Shown here piece after piece: positions 1-5,530 of a stretch of 5,530 bases of DNA. The stretch comes from an uncultured Porphyromonadaceae bacterium. Lineage in GTDB: Bacteria > Bacteroidota > Bacteroidia > Bacteroidales > Muribaculaceae. A program made the position numbers and the translations under genes. The notes under the pieces were generated by a model. That model saw nothing but the letters and a program-made list of their open reading frames with translations. It was not told the DNA's origin and did no database searches. The DNA is taken from contig URWH01000141.1 in NCBI GenBank assembly GCA_900551515.1, forward strand, positions 1-5,530, read 5' to 3'. Position 1 is the first letter of the stretch, and each line of letters opens with the position of its first letter.

Positions 1-1235
1 TGGTCGTAGCCGCGTGCGTCGCCGCGATTGGAGCTGATGAAGCCCATAGGAATTTTCGCGGAGCGGTCGAACGTGATGCCGAAATCGTCGCCGGACGAGT
101 TTATCGGTGTGCCCATGTTTGTCACTTTCCAGTGGCCGTCGGGCTGGAGGTCGGCGCGGAAAATGTCGAGGCCGCCGAGACCGGGATGTCCGTCGCTGGC
201 AAAATAGAGGATGCTGTCGGAATAGACATAGGGGAATTCCTCATTGCCTTCGGTGTTGATCTCTTCGCCGAGATTCTCGAGCGAACCCTGACGCTCGTTG
301 AGGTTGATGCGCCAGATGTCTTTGCCTCCGGTGCCGGGCATGTCGCTGGAGAAATAGAGATATTCACCCGAAGGACTGACAGCGGGGTGGCCGAAGCTCG
401 ATATGGTGTCGTTGGTGATCTCCAGCTTCACCGGAGCGCTCCACTGCGCGTCGCTGCGTGTCGATGTGAAGATCTCGACGGCGGTGTTGGAGTTGGGCGA
501 ACGGCGGGCTTTGGTGAGATACATCATGTTGCCGTCGGGAGTGAACGAGACGATGCCTTCGTCGAGGTCGGAGTTTAGCTCGCCTTCCACCGGCTCGGGA
601 CGCATCCACTGGCCCTGTTCGTTTTTCGTGACCATCCAGATGTCGCTTTTCTTCATGCCGGTGATCTCGCTGCGGTTGGTGCCCTTTACTTTTTCGTTGG
701 TTGTGGTGTAGTAGAGGATGTCGCCGTTGAACATCGGGGCGAAATCGGAGCGGCGCGAGTTGAACTGTCGGGCGTTGCGCACCACGTAGCGTGTGGGGTG
801 TTCCTTCAGGTTGAGAGCGAGGCGCGAGCCTTCGAGGCCGGCGTTGGCTTCCGGGGATCCGGGCACCTGCATGAGATATTCTTCATAGGCGCGCACGGCC
901 TGAGCATATTTGCCGTCGGCCTGGAGCATCTGGGCAAGATAGAGCTGAGCCGCCGGCTCGGGATATCCGTAGCGTATGGCGTTCTGATAGGCTGCCGATG
1001 CGCGGGCAAACTGATTGAGCTTGCGATGGGCTTCGGCCATTTTGAACGCCACTTCGCCGCGCTTGGAGCGTTCGTCGCGTTTGAGATTGTTGTAGATCTT
1101 GCGGTAGGTGACCGAAGCATCGTAATATTCGCCGCGAGCCATCTGTGCGTCGGCTGTGGCGAGCTTGGGCCCGCGGCATCCCGAAAGGATAGCCACCGAC
1201 AGAAGTATCACTGCTGTGAGAATGGATTTTTTCAT
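1..1235 (-). CDS. PorE-like OmpA-family lipoprotein, N-terminal part (TPR + PD40 propeller), cut by window edge
   Basis: The frame stays open from ATG at 1235 to the window edge, giving 411 residues with no stop. The N-terminus is a lipoprotein signal: MKK, a hydrophobic stretch to residue 17, then lipobox LSGC with Cys20 as the lipidated residue. This supports the chosen start. Residues about 28-150 are helical and TPR-like (for example GEYYDASVTYRKIY and GKYAQAVRAYEEYL). From about 160 on, PD40/WD40-like beta-propeller blades repeat: SPSGEYLYFSSD near 287, a second blade with YFASDGHPGLGG near 344, and SSNRGDARGYD at the edge. Proteins with this order usually continue into a carboxypeptidase-regulatory domain and an OmpA-C peptidoglycan-binding domain. 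Porphyromonas gingivalis PorE (PG1058), a type IX secretion component, has this plan. The missing C-terminus means that neither OmpA-C nor a secretion role can be confirmed, and Bacteroidota carry several such paralogues. It lies 91 bp downstream of the kinase with no clear promoter between, so co-transcription is likely. Confidence 0.85.
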   Translation of the reverse strand, partial: MKKSILTAVILLSVAILSGCRGPKLATADAQMARGEYYDASVTYRKIYNNLKRDERSKRGEVAFKMAEAHRKLNQFARASAAYQNAIRYGYPEPAAQLYLAQMLQADGKYAQAVRAYEEYLMQVPGSPEANAGLEGSRLALNLKEHPTRYVVRNARQFNSRRSDFAPMFNGDILYYTTTNEKVKGTNRSEITGMKKSDIWMVTKNEQGQWMRPEPVEGELNSDLDEGIVSFTPDGNMMYLTKARRSPNSNTAVEIFTSTRSDAQWSAPVKLEITNDTISSFGHPAVSPSGEYLYFSSDMPGTGGKDIWRINLNERQGSLENLGEEINTEGNEEFPYVYSDSILYFASDGHPGLGGLDIFRADLQPDGHWKVTNMGTPINSSGDDFGITFDRSAKIPMGFISSNRGDARGYD

Positions 1236-1326
1236 GTCAGAATAACGGATTTTCGTTGCCGATTATTATTTGCCACCGGCTAAGCGGAGGCATTTTTGAG
1301 AGAAAGAAGCGGAAACCGGCCGACCG

Positions 1327-2856
1327 CTATTGATTGCGTTCTTTGCGACAGGCACTTTCGAATTCATTTTTCAACCGTGGCGTATTGTAGCGCGTTGATA
1401 TTTCTTCTTTGAATTCTTCAAATTCCTTAACGGTTTCGTCGTAGGCTTCCGGATCGTATTCACGATTGCTGAAGGTTTCGTCGACTTCATACTCGAGCTG
1501 CACGTAGCGCTCGGCGTCGGTTTTTATCGAATCCGGGATGCCGTTGCCGTGAAAGAAACAATACCATACACCGGCTCCGATGGCTATAGATACAATCAGG
1601 ATAATGGTGATCGTGAGGGCTTTATGCATCCGGCCGGCACTGCCGTCGGGAACGGCTTGATGAGAGCCGCCGGAGTGGTCGTTCTTGTCTTTTTCGATTT
1701 TGCGTCTGTCTTTCCGGTCGCTATGCGAAGAGGATTTTTCCTTTCCGCCGCTCCGGCCGCGATCTATTTCGGTCTCGTCATCGTCGTGGAGGGTTATGAC
1801 CGTAGCGATATCGTCGACGGCATTGCCGCCGGCCGTCTTCAATGAGGCGCTCAGCTCGGTTTCTTCATCGTCGGCCGGCGAATGGTGTCCGGCATTTTTG
1901 TCGTCACCGGTTTCGGCCGAGAGGGAAGAGTAATGCAACTTGCGGCCTGTCAGCGCTTCATAGAGCTGTGAGGCATCGGCATAGCGGTCGGCTATGCGCA
2001 TGGACATGGCCTTGATTATGGTGCGGCGCACCGATTTAGGCGTCGAAGCGGGAAGCAGGGAGCCGATCACCGAGGCGTTGATCTCATTGGATTTCGGTGG
2101 AGTCTGGCCGGTGAGGCAGAAGAGCAGCGTTGCCGCGAGCGAATAGACGTCGGCTGACGGCGAAAATTCTGTGATGCCGATATATTGTTCGACGGGAGAG
2201 TAGCCGTCGGAGAATCCGAGCGTGTTGATGGTGGCGGTGGCGGATCCGTCGGAGTTGTAGTGCTTCGACAGTCCGAAGTCGATAAGCGTGGGAATCTGTT
2301 TTCCGTCGGACTTCTTCGACAGCATGATGTTGGCGGGCTTGATGTCGAGATGGGTTATGTGGTTGGCATGCAGAAAGGCTACAGCATCGATGAGCGGCAC
2401 GATGATCTGCATGGCTTCGGCGACAGAGAGGGCGCCGTTGTGCTCCATGACATAATCTCTAAGCGATTTGCCGTGGAGATATTCCATCACGTAGTAGGCG
2501 GTGTTGTTGGCCTCGAAGACTTCGCTGACGTTGACGATGCCGGGATGCTTTCCGGCGATGGGCTGGAGGCGGCGTGCTTCGGCGATGAAGTCTTTGCGGG
2601 AATTCTGCACGCGCGATGCGCTGGGCCTGGAGTATGATACGGAAAGTGACGATCCGTCGCGGTCGCAGTCATTGGAGAGGAAATGCTCTTTGATGGCGAC
2701 AAGCGCTTTTGCGGGGACCCCGGCGGCGGTGATGTCGACAGTGGCGAGATAGGTGATACCGAATCCGCCGGCTCCGAGTGTCTTGATGATGTTGTAGACG
2801 TTGGAAGGCGATTTCAGCATTGTGCATGCGGGGAGGGCAGATGTCGGTGTTTCCAT
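1327..2856 (-). CDS. Membrane-anchored Hanks-type Ser/Thr protein kinase
   Basis: 509 residues. The kinase domain spans about 20-305 and keeps the catalytic set: glycine loop GAGGFG (28-33), VAIK with Lys56, helix-C Glu93, catalytic loop HLDIKPAN (Asp171, Lys173, Asn176), DFG (Asp193), PVE in place of APE (221-223), Asp236 in DVYS and the late conserved Arg291. HLD instead of HRD makes it a non-RD kinase, so activation-loop phosphorylation may not be the main switch. Residues about 308-410 are a hydrophilic linker rich in Asp, Glu, Lys and Ser. One membrane helix follows (about 413-435), then a 74-residue acidic, probably helical tail that should face the periplasm. There are no PASTA, FHA or other recognised sensor domains. 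An internal Met13 is a possible alternative start; Met1 is preferred because it lies a sensible distance (about 45 nt) from the expected transcription start. Substrates are unknown. The PorE-like lipoprotein gene follows. Confidence 0.93.
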   Translation of the reverse strand: METPTSALPACTMLKSPSNVYNIIKTLGAGGFGITYLATVDITAAGVPAKALVAIKEHFLSNDCDRDGSSLSVSYSRPSASRVQNSRKDFIAEARRLQPIAGKHPGIVNVSEVFEANNTAYYVMEYLHGKSLRDYVMEHNGALSVAEAMQIIVPLIDAVAFLHANHITHLDIKPANIMLSKKSDGKQIPTLIDFGLSKHYNSDGSATATINTLGFSDGYSPVEQYIGITEFSPSADVYSLAATLLFCLTGQTPPKSNEINASVIGSLLPASTPKSVRRTIIKAMSMRIADRYADASQLYEALTGRKLHYSSLSAETGDDKNAGHHSPADDEETELSASLKTAGGNAVDDIATVITLHDDDETEIDRGRSGGKEKSSSHSDRKDRRKIEKDKNDHSGGSHQAVPDGSAGRMHKALTITIILIVSIAIGAGVWYCFFHGNGIPDSIKTDAERYVQLEYEVDETFSNREYDPEAYDETVKEFEEFKEEISTRYNTPRLKNEFESACRKERNQ

Positions 2857-2907
2857 AAATGCGCGAATATGACAGGTTGTTGATACAGCCGGGGTTGGTT
2901 TGTGCTA

Positions 2908-2939
2908 CAAAATTAAGTCATTATTGGCTGATTCGGAAA
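2908..2939 (-). promoter_or_regulatory. Bacteroidota-type promoter for the kinase gene
   Basis: On the minus strand, TAATTTTG (2915 to 2908) matches the Bacteroidota -7 consensus TAnnTTTG exactly. It is preceded by a 20-bp spacer and TTTC (2939 to 2936), one base off the -33 TTTG element. Transcription would begin near 2901, leaving a leader of about 45 nt before the kinase ATG. The same spacing is seen at the RNA promoter on the other strand. The match is by eye and there is no transcript evidence. Confidence 0.65.
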
Positions 2940-3089
2940 TGTTTGGGTTAAAAAATCGCATCTATTTTTACGGATATCGCAATAATTGTTGCAAATCGTT
3001 GTCGGGCGAGAGAAGCCGGAAGGGGGAATTCGGTGGAAGAATAGGTTGAAAAATGTGTTGTAAAACACGTGGAGAAAATGGCTGAGAAA

Positions 3090-3121
3090 TTTGCAAAATC
3101 GAACTTTGCGCATTAACTTTG
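3090..3121 (+). promoter_or_regulatory. Consensus Bacteroidota promoter for the non-coding RNA
   Basis: TTTG (3090-3093), exactly 20 bp, then TAACTTTG (3114-3121): both boxes match the Bacteroidota housekeeping promoter (-33 TTTG, -7 TAnnTTTG). Transcription should start a few bases downstream, near 3126-3130. It points away from the kinase promoter, so the two are divergent with about 150 bp between them. No plausible coding region follows, and the only downstream element is the structured RNA and its terminator. Confidence 0.8.
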
Positions 3122-3126
3122 CGTTA

Positions 3127-3403
3127 TAGAAACAAAGGCTAAAAAGCCGTTGCCAACAAAGGACATTGACATACCACATCAAAGTTGATTGGGAAACTCA
3201 TCAATTATAAGTGAAATACCGAGACAAGCTTGGTCGGCTGATGGCGGGCCCCATCCCTTCGGGGAGGCTTTTAAGCCCAGGCGGATTACAAAGGTCGGCG
3301 AGCTCTCAAAACCTGTCTATCGGAGTTTCATCGCATCCTTTGGTGTGGCCATTATAGCTCCGGAAGCGATTGCAAATGACAGCAATGGCTTCCGGAGTTT
3401 TTT
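3127..3403 (+). ncRNA. Structured small RNA, candidate 6S-like (Bacteroidales-1 type)
   Basis: A self-contained unit: consensus promoter, no convincing ORF, strong terminator. Pairing found by eye, from outside in: closing stem GCCA-CAAAGGA (3152-3163) with TCCTTTG-TGGC (3336-3349); GTGAAA (3211-3216) with TTTCAT (3326-3331, one G-T pair); CCG and AGACA (3219-3226) with TGTCT and CGG (3314-3323); AGCTTG (3227-3232) with CGAGCT (3299-3304); and an apical TCCC-TTCG-GGGA hairpin (3254-3265). Between the first two helices, 47 nt on the 5' side face 4 nt on the 3' side. The long side carries its own hairpin (TTGAT/ATCAA, 3185-3204). A leader hairpin GGCT-AAAA-AGCC lies at 3137-3148. Cutting at the closing stem would give an RNA of about 200 nt. 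This rod with a bubble resembles 6S RNA, which binds the housekeeping RNA polymerase by mimicking an open promoter. It lacks the hallmarks I know for RNase P RNA, tmRNA or SRP RNA. The RNA gene is well supported; the 6S identity is a hypothesis. The 5' end is estimated from the promoter. Confidence 0.8.
3358..3403 (+). terminator. Strong intrinsic terminator of the non-coding RNA
   Basis: A perfect 10-bp stem, CTCCGGAAGC (3358-3367) with GCTTCCGGAG (3388-3397), is extended past one G/G mismatch by ATTGC/GCAAT (3369-3373/3382-3386). The loop is 8 nt and six T residues follow (3398-3403). The minus-strand side lacks a T-tract, so it acts on plus-strand transcription and fixes the 3' end of the RNA. 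Confidence 0.93.
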
Positions 3404-3423
3404 GTTGTGGCGAAGGAAGTTGG

Positions 3424-3473
3424 TGGAAATGAGAAAGGCAGCTAACGCGGGGTGGACCGTGGTAGCTGCCTTT
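3424..3473 (-). terminator. Probable terminator hairpin downstream of the GH57 gene
   Basis: A perfect 11-bp inverted repeat (3434-3444 and 3463-3473, core AAAGGCAGCTA) with an 18-nt loop begins 27 bp after the GH57 stop codon. Read on the minus strand, the stem ends in TTT and is followed by CTCATTT, an interrupted T-tract. It is therefore a weaker intrinsic terminator than the one for the RNA, or possibly a 3'-end stabilising hairpin. Its position argues that the glycosyltransferase-GH57 transcript ends here. Confidence 0.7.
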
Positions 3474-3500
3474 GGTTAGAGGTCGGGGGCTCGGGGCTGA

Positions 3501-4958
3501 TCAGGCTTTCTTGGCCGTGGCTTTCTTGGCCGGAGCTTTTTTAGCTTTGGAAGTTTTTTCTGCGGCGGGTTTCTTGGCAGCAGGTTTCTTAGCGGCAGGT
3601 TTTGCGGCGGGTTCTTTGGCCGGTTCGGCTTTCTTTTCGCGCAGGAGATGCTCTTCGTTGAAGTGTTCGATGTTTTTGCGCATCGAGCTTACTTCCTTGT
3701 TGAGGGTCTCGATTTCCTGTTCCTGATTGCGGATGGTGGTGAGCAGGGCGTTGAGCTCTTCGTTGTCGATGGAGAGCGGGTATTGCTCTTCGACGCGCAC
3801 GATGAAGTCGGCCAGCACGTTCATGTAGTTGGTAAATGCCTGGAAGGGCGTCTCATAGGGGCTGAAGTTGGAATGAGCGGCTCCGTCGGCGAAGTGCTTG
3901 GTGGCCATGTAGAAGAGGTGGTCGGCGGCCTGGAGATAATACCAGTCTTGTTTCAAGCGGCGGTCGTCGCAGAGGCGAACGCGTTCGGCCACGGAATAGA
4001 GTTTTTCGAAAGCTTCGTTCTGGAGCTTGTTGCCGAGCCATGCTGTTGTGTCGCGTGATTCGTCGGTCCATGAGATGGGGTGCATGATTGAGAGCTCGCC
4101 GACCGGTTTGAGCTTGGAGATGGCTTCGGTCGGGGTGACAAATTCCACGCCGCGTTCTTTTGCGAAATAGGGGAGTGCTTCGAGGAATTGGAAGATGCCG
4201 GTCTCGCGTGTCTGGAATTCGCCGAACGTCTCGAGGTTCATGGAGAGGTTGATGATCTGTTCTTCGGCGGGTGTCGAAGCGATCCAGTCGATGTATTTGT
4301 CGGCGGTTAGGGGATAAGCATCCCATTCGGTGTTGCTGAAGCGTTTTGCGATGTCGTCGCTCATCTTGGCGTTGCGCAGGAGGATTTTCAGCTTGGGAGC
4401 GGAAGCGGCGCTGTAGACATAGTTGGGCGATTTCCAGCCGAGAATGTGTTTTGCACCTTCGGTGATGACACCTTTATAACCCATGCTGAGGATCTGGGGA
4501 GCCATTTCGTCGCAGTAGATAAGCTCGGTGTTGCGGAGCACTTTCGGGGTGACGCCGAAGAGTTCGCGGATCTTATCGTCGTGCACTTTCACCTGGCTTG
4601 CGAATTCTTCAGGGTCGGTGAGCGATGAGAGGGAGTGGGCATAGGTCTCGGCAAGGAATTCGACGCGGCCGGTGGCTGCGAGTTTCTTGAGGAGGTCGAT
4701 GAATTCGGGCACATACTGCTCGCACTGCTCCAGGGCTACGCCGGTGATTGAGAGGGCGAAGCGGAAGTTGGGATGCTGCTCGAGCATGCGCAGGAGGCTT
4801 TCGGCAGCCGGGATGTAGCTGCGCTGTGCTATGCGGGTGACGATATCGTCGTTGGTGAAATCGTCGTAATAGTAGTGATCGTTGCCTATGTCGAAAAAGC
4901 GGTATCTTTTGAGGCGGAACGGCTGATGGATTTGGAAATAAAAACAGATAGCTTTCAT
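3501..4958 (-). CDS. GH57 alpha-amylase-like protein with coiled coil and Lys/Ala-rich tail
   Basis: 485 residues, starting MKAICFYFQIHQPFRLKRY, the usual beginning of this GH57 subfamily, which supports the start. Family regions appear in order: HQP (11-13); GRVEFLAETYAHSL (97-110); RNTELIY with the expected nucleophile Glu145; MNLETFGEFQ (about 240-249); and SWTDESRD..AWLGN (296-310). GH57 enzymes cleave or transfer alpha-glucans with a Glu nucleophile and an Asp acid/base. In region four, where family enzymes typically read D-Y/x-E-T-F-G, this protein has Asn241 (codon AAC at 4236-4238), so hydrolysis may be weak or lost. Alpha-amylase-like GH57 homologues with such substitutions are known from Bacteroidota. 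After the catalytic and helical domains (to about 390) comes a likely coiled coil (about 397-440), then a basic AKKP-type tail to the end. There is no signal peptide, so it should be cytoplasmic. It sits 63 bp downstream of a GT4 gene, which suggests alpha-glucan (glycogen) metabolism. Family assignment is sure; activity is not. Confidence 0.93.
   Translation of the reverse strand: MKAICFYFQIHQPFRLKRYRFFDIGNDHYYYDDFTNDDIVTRIAQRSYIPAAESLLRMLEQHPNFRFALSITGVALEQCEQYVPEFIDLLKKLAATGRVEFLAETYAHSLSSLTDPEEFASQVKVHDDKIRELFGVTPKVLRNTELIYCDEMAPQILSMGYKGVITEGAKHILGWKSPNYVYSAASAPKLKILLRNAKMSDDIAKRFSNTEWDAYPLTADKYIDWIASTPAEEQIINLSMNLETFGEFQTRETGIFQFLEALPYFAKERGVEFVTPTEAISKLKPVGELSIMHPISWTDESRDTTAWLGNKLQNEAFEKLYSVAERVRLCDDRRLKQDWYYLQAADHLFYMATKHFADGAAHSNFSPYETPFQAFTNYMNVLADFIVRVEEQYPLSIDNEELNALLTTIRNQEQEIETLNKEVSSMRKNIEHFNEEHLLREKKAEPAKEPAAKPAAKKPAAKKPAAEKTSKAKKAPAKKATAKKA
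3504..3632 (-). repeat. Low-complexity Lys/Ala/Pro repeat tail of the GH57 protein
   Basis: This codes residues about 443-485: degenerate units of the form PAAKK, then AKKAPAKKATAKKA at the end. The corresponding DNA repeats a GC-rich unit of about 15 bp, roughly gcggcaggtttcttag on the plus strand, with synonymous drift between copies. The composition resembles the C-terminal domains of bacterial histone-H1-like proteins. Such runs expand and contract easily, so the length probably varies between strains. Confidence 0.85.
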
Positions 4959-5021
4959 GATTTTATCGTGGAGAGGTGTTGATGGTTTCGTTAATAATTA
5001 AGGTTGATGCTTAAGGGGGAT

Positions 5022-5530
5022 TCAGCGGTTGTTGATGACGCGTTTGTATATGTCGATCACTTTCGCGCCGGCTTTATCCCATGTGATGCGGTTGACTTCG
5101 TCGAGGCCGTCTTCACGGAGCTGCTTGTACATAGCAGGGTAGGTGATGATTGAATGGATGGCGTCGGCCATGGCGTCGATGTCCCAGTAGTCGGTTTTGA
5201 TGACATTGTTGAGGATCTCGGCGCAGCCGCTCTGCTTGGAGATGATGGAGGGGACGCCCATCTGCATGGCTTCGAGGGGCGAGATGCCGAAAGGTTCCGA
5301 GACCGACGGCATGACGTATACATCCGACAGCTGGAACATCTTGTGCACGTCCTCCCCGCGGAGGAACCCCGTGAAGTGGAAACGGTCGGCGATGCCGAGC
5401 CGCGCCACGCGGCGGATGACGTGGTTCATCATGTCGCCCGAGCCGGCCATCACGAACCGCACGTCGGGAACCCGCTTGAGGACCTTGGCGGCCGCCTCGA
5501 CGAAGTAGTCGGGGCCTTTCTGGTAGGTGA
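5022..5530 (-). CDS. GT4-family glycosyltransferase, C-terminal part, cut by window edge
   Basis: The frame is open from the window edge to the TGA at 5022, giving 168 complete residues. A GTG at 5462 lies inside conserved sequence and is not the true start: upstream codons read TYQKGPDYFVEAA, the usual opening of the GT-B C-terminal domain in GT4 enzymes. MAGSGD and FTGFLRGEDV follow, then the donor-binding block SEPFGISPLEAMQMGVPSII with the E-x7-E pair (codons at 5297-5295 and 5273-5271) that contacts the nucleotide sugar. The end (YKRVINNR) is the natural C-terminus. It is a retaining glycosyltransferase using a nucleotide-sugar donor; the N-terminal acceptor domain is outside the window. 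The adjacent downstream GH57 gene suggests an alpha-glucan or glycogen product; from memory, GT4, GH57 and a glycogen debranching enzyme often cluster in Bacteroidales. Donor and acceptor cannot be read here. Confidence 0.9.
   Translation of the reverse strand, partial: TYQKGPDYFVEAAAKVLKRVPDVRFVMAGSGDMMNHVIRRVARLGIADRFHFTGFLRGEDVHKMFQLSDVYVMPSVSEPFGISPLEAMQMGVPSIISKQSGCAEILNNVIKTDYWDIDAMADAIHSIITYPAMYKQLREDGLDEVNRITWDKAGAKVIDIYKRVINNR

Noticed and set aside
132..711. Overlapping plus-strand open frames antisense to the PorE-like gene
   Set aside because: The minus-strand frame has a lipobox, TPR and PD40 repeats. The antisense frames are shadows produced by its GC-rich codon pattern.
1272..1291. 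Imperfect hairpin (GCC-CCG/CGG-GGC) between the kinase and the lipoprotein gene
   Set aside because: Two 3-bp helices around a mismatch. On the minus strand no T-tract follows, and the T-run present is on the plus strand, where no gene ends.
3055..3068. Small hairpin GTGTT-GTAA-AACAC followed on the minus strand by ATTTTTC
   Set aside because: The stem is only 5 AT-rich pairs and no minus-strand gene ends here. It is too weak to call a terminator.
2913..3182. Minus-strand open frame of 89 codons upstream of the kinase
   Set aside because: Its composition is typical of AT-rich non-coding DNA (many Phe, Cys, Asn), and it overlaps both divergent promoters and the 5' part of the RNA on the opposite strand.
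3127..3403. RNase P RNA, tmRNA or SRP RNA as the identity of the small RNA
   Set aside because: I find no RNase P core such as GAGGAAAGTCC, no tmRNA tRNA-like ends or tag peptide frame, and no SRP GGAA-loop domain.
3189..3479. Plus-strand open frame of 96 codons over the intergenic region
   Set aside because: It starts at a TTG and runs straight through the RNA's helices, its strong terminator and the next inverted repeat. It shows no recognisable domain.
3853..4326. Minus-strand frame of 157 codons inside the GH57 gene
   Set aside because: It is rich in Arg, His and Pro with no domain, lies within the conserved GH57 catalytic regions and is an out-of-frame shadow.

Overview
The window looks like chromosomal DNA of a Bacteroidales bacterium (phylum Bacteroidota), moderately GC-rich. 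The family cannot be fixed from this sequence; a gut lineage such as Muribaculaceae or Bacteroidaceae would fit. Three things point there. Two promoters follow the Bacteroidota housekeeping pattern (TTTG or a near match, 20 bp, then TAnnTTTG). No gene start has a clear Shine-Dalgarno sequence. The protein set is typical of the order: a TPR plus PD40 OmpA/PorE-type lipoprotein, a GH57 'alpha-amylase-like' protein and a GT4 glycosyltransferase.

Layout. All four protein genes are on the minus strand. Read in the direction of transcription from the right edge they are: (1) the C-terminal part of a GT4 glycosyltransferase (5022-5530, cut by the window edge); (2) 63 bp later, a GH57 protein with a coiled coil and a Lys/Ala/Pro tail (3501-4958), closed by an 11-bp inverted repeat (3434-3473); (3) after a 644-bp stretch without protein genes, a membrane-anchored Ser/Thr kinase (1327-2856) with its own promoter (2908-2939); (4) 91 bp later, the N-terminal 411 residues of a PorE-like lipoprotein (1-1235, cut by the window edge). 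The first pair probably forms an alpha-glucan/glycogen unit. The second pair probably forms an envelope unit in which a signalling kinase is co-transcribed with a peptidoglycan or secretion-associated lipoprotein.

The 644-bp stretch (2857-3500) holds the only plus-strand gene: a structured non-coding RNA with a consensus promoter (3090-3121), a rod-like fold with a closing stem at 3152-3163/3336-3349, and a strong intrinsic terminator (3358-3403). The roughly 200-nt rod with an asymmetric internal bubble resembles 6S RNA, and I propose a 6S-like identity (Bacteroidales-1 type) as a hypothesis. I see no other gene in the rest of the stretch (2940-3089).

Most worth a second look are the 6S-like RNA, the GH57 protein with Asn at the expected catalytic acid position, and that protein's histone-H1-like tail.
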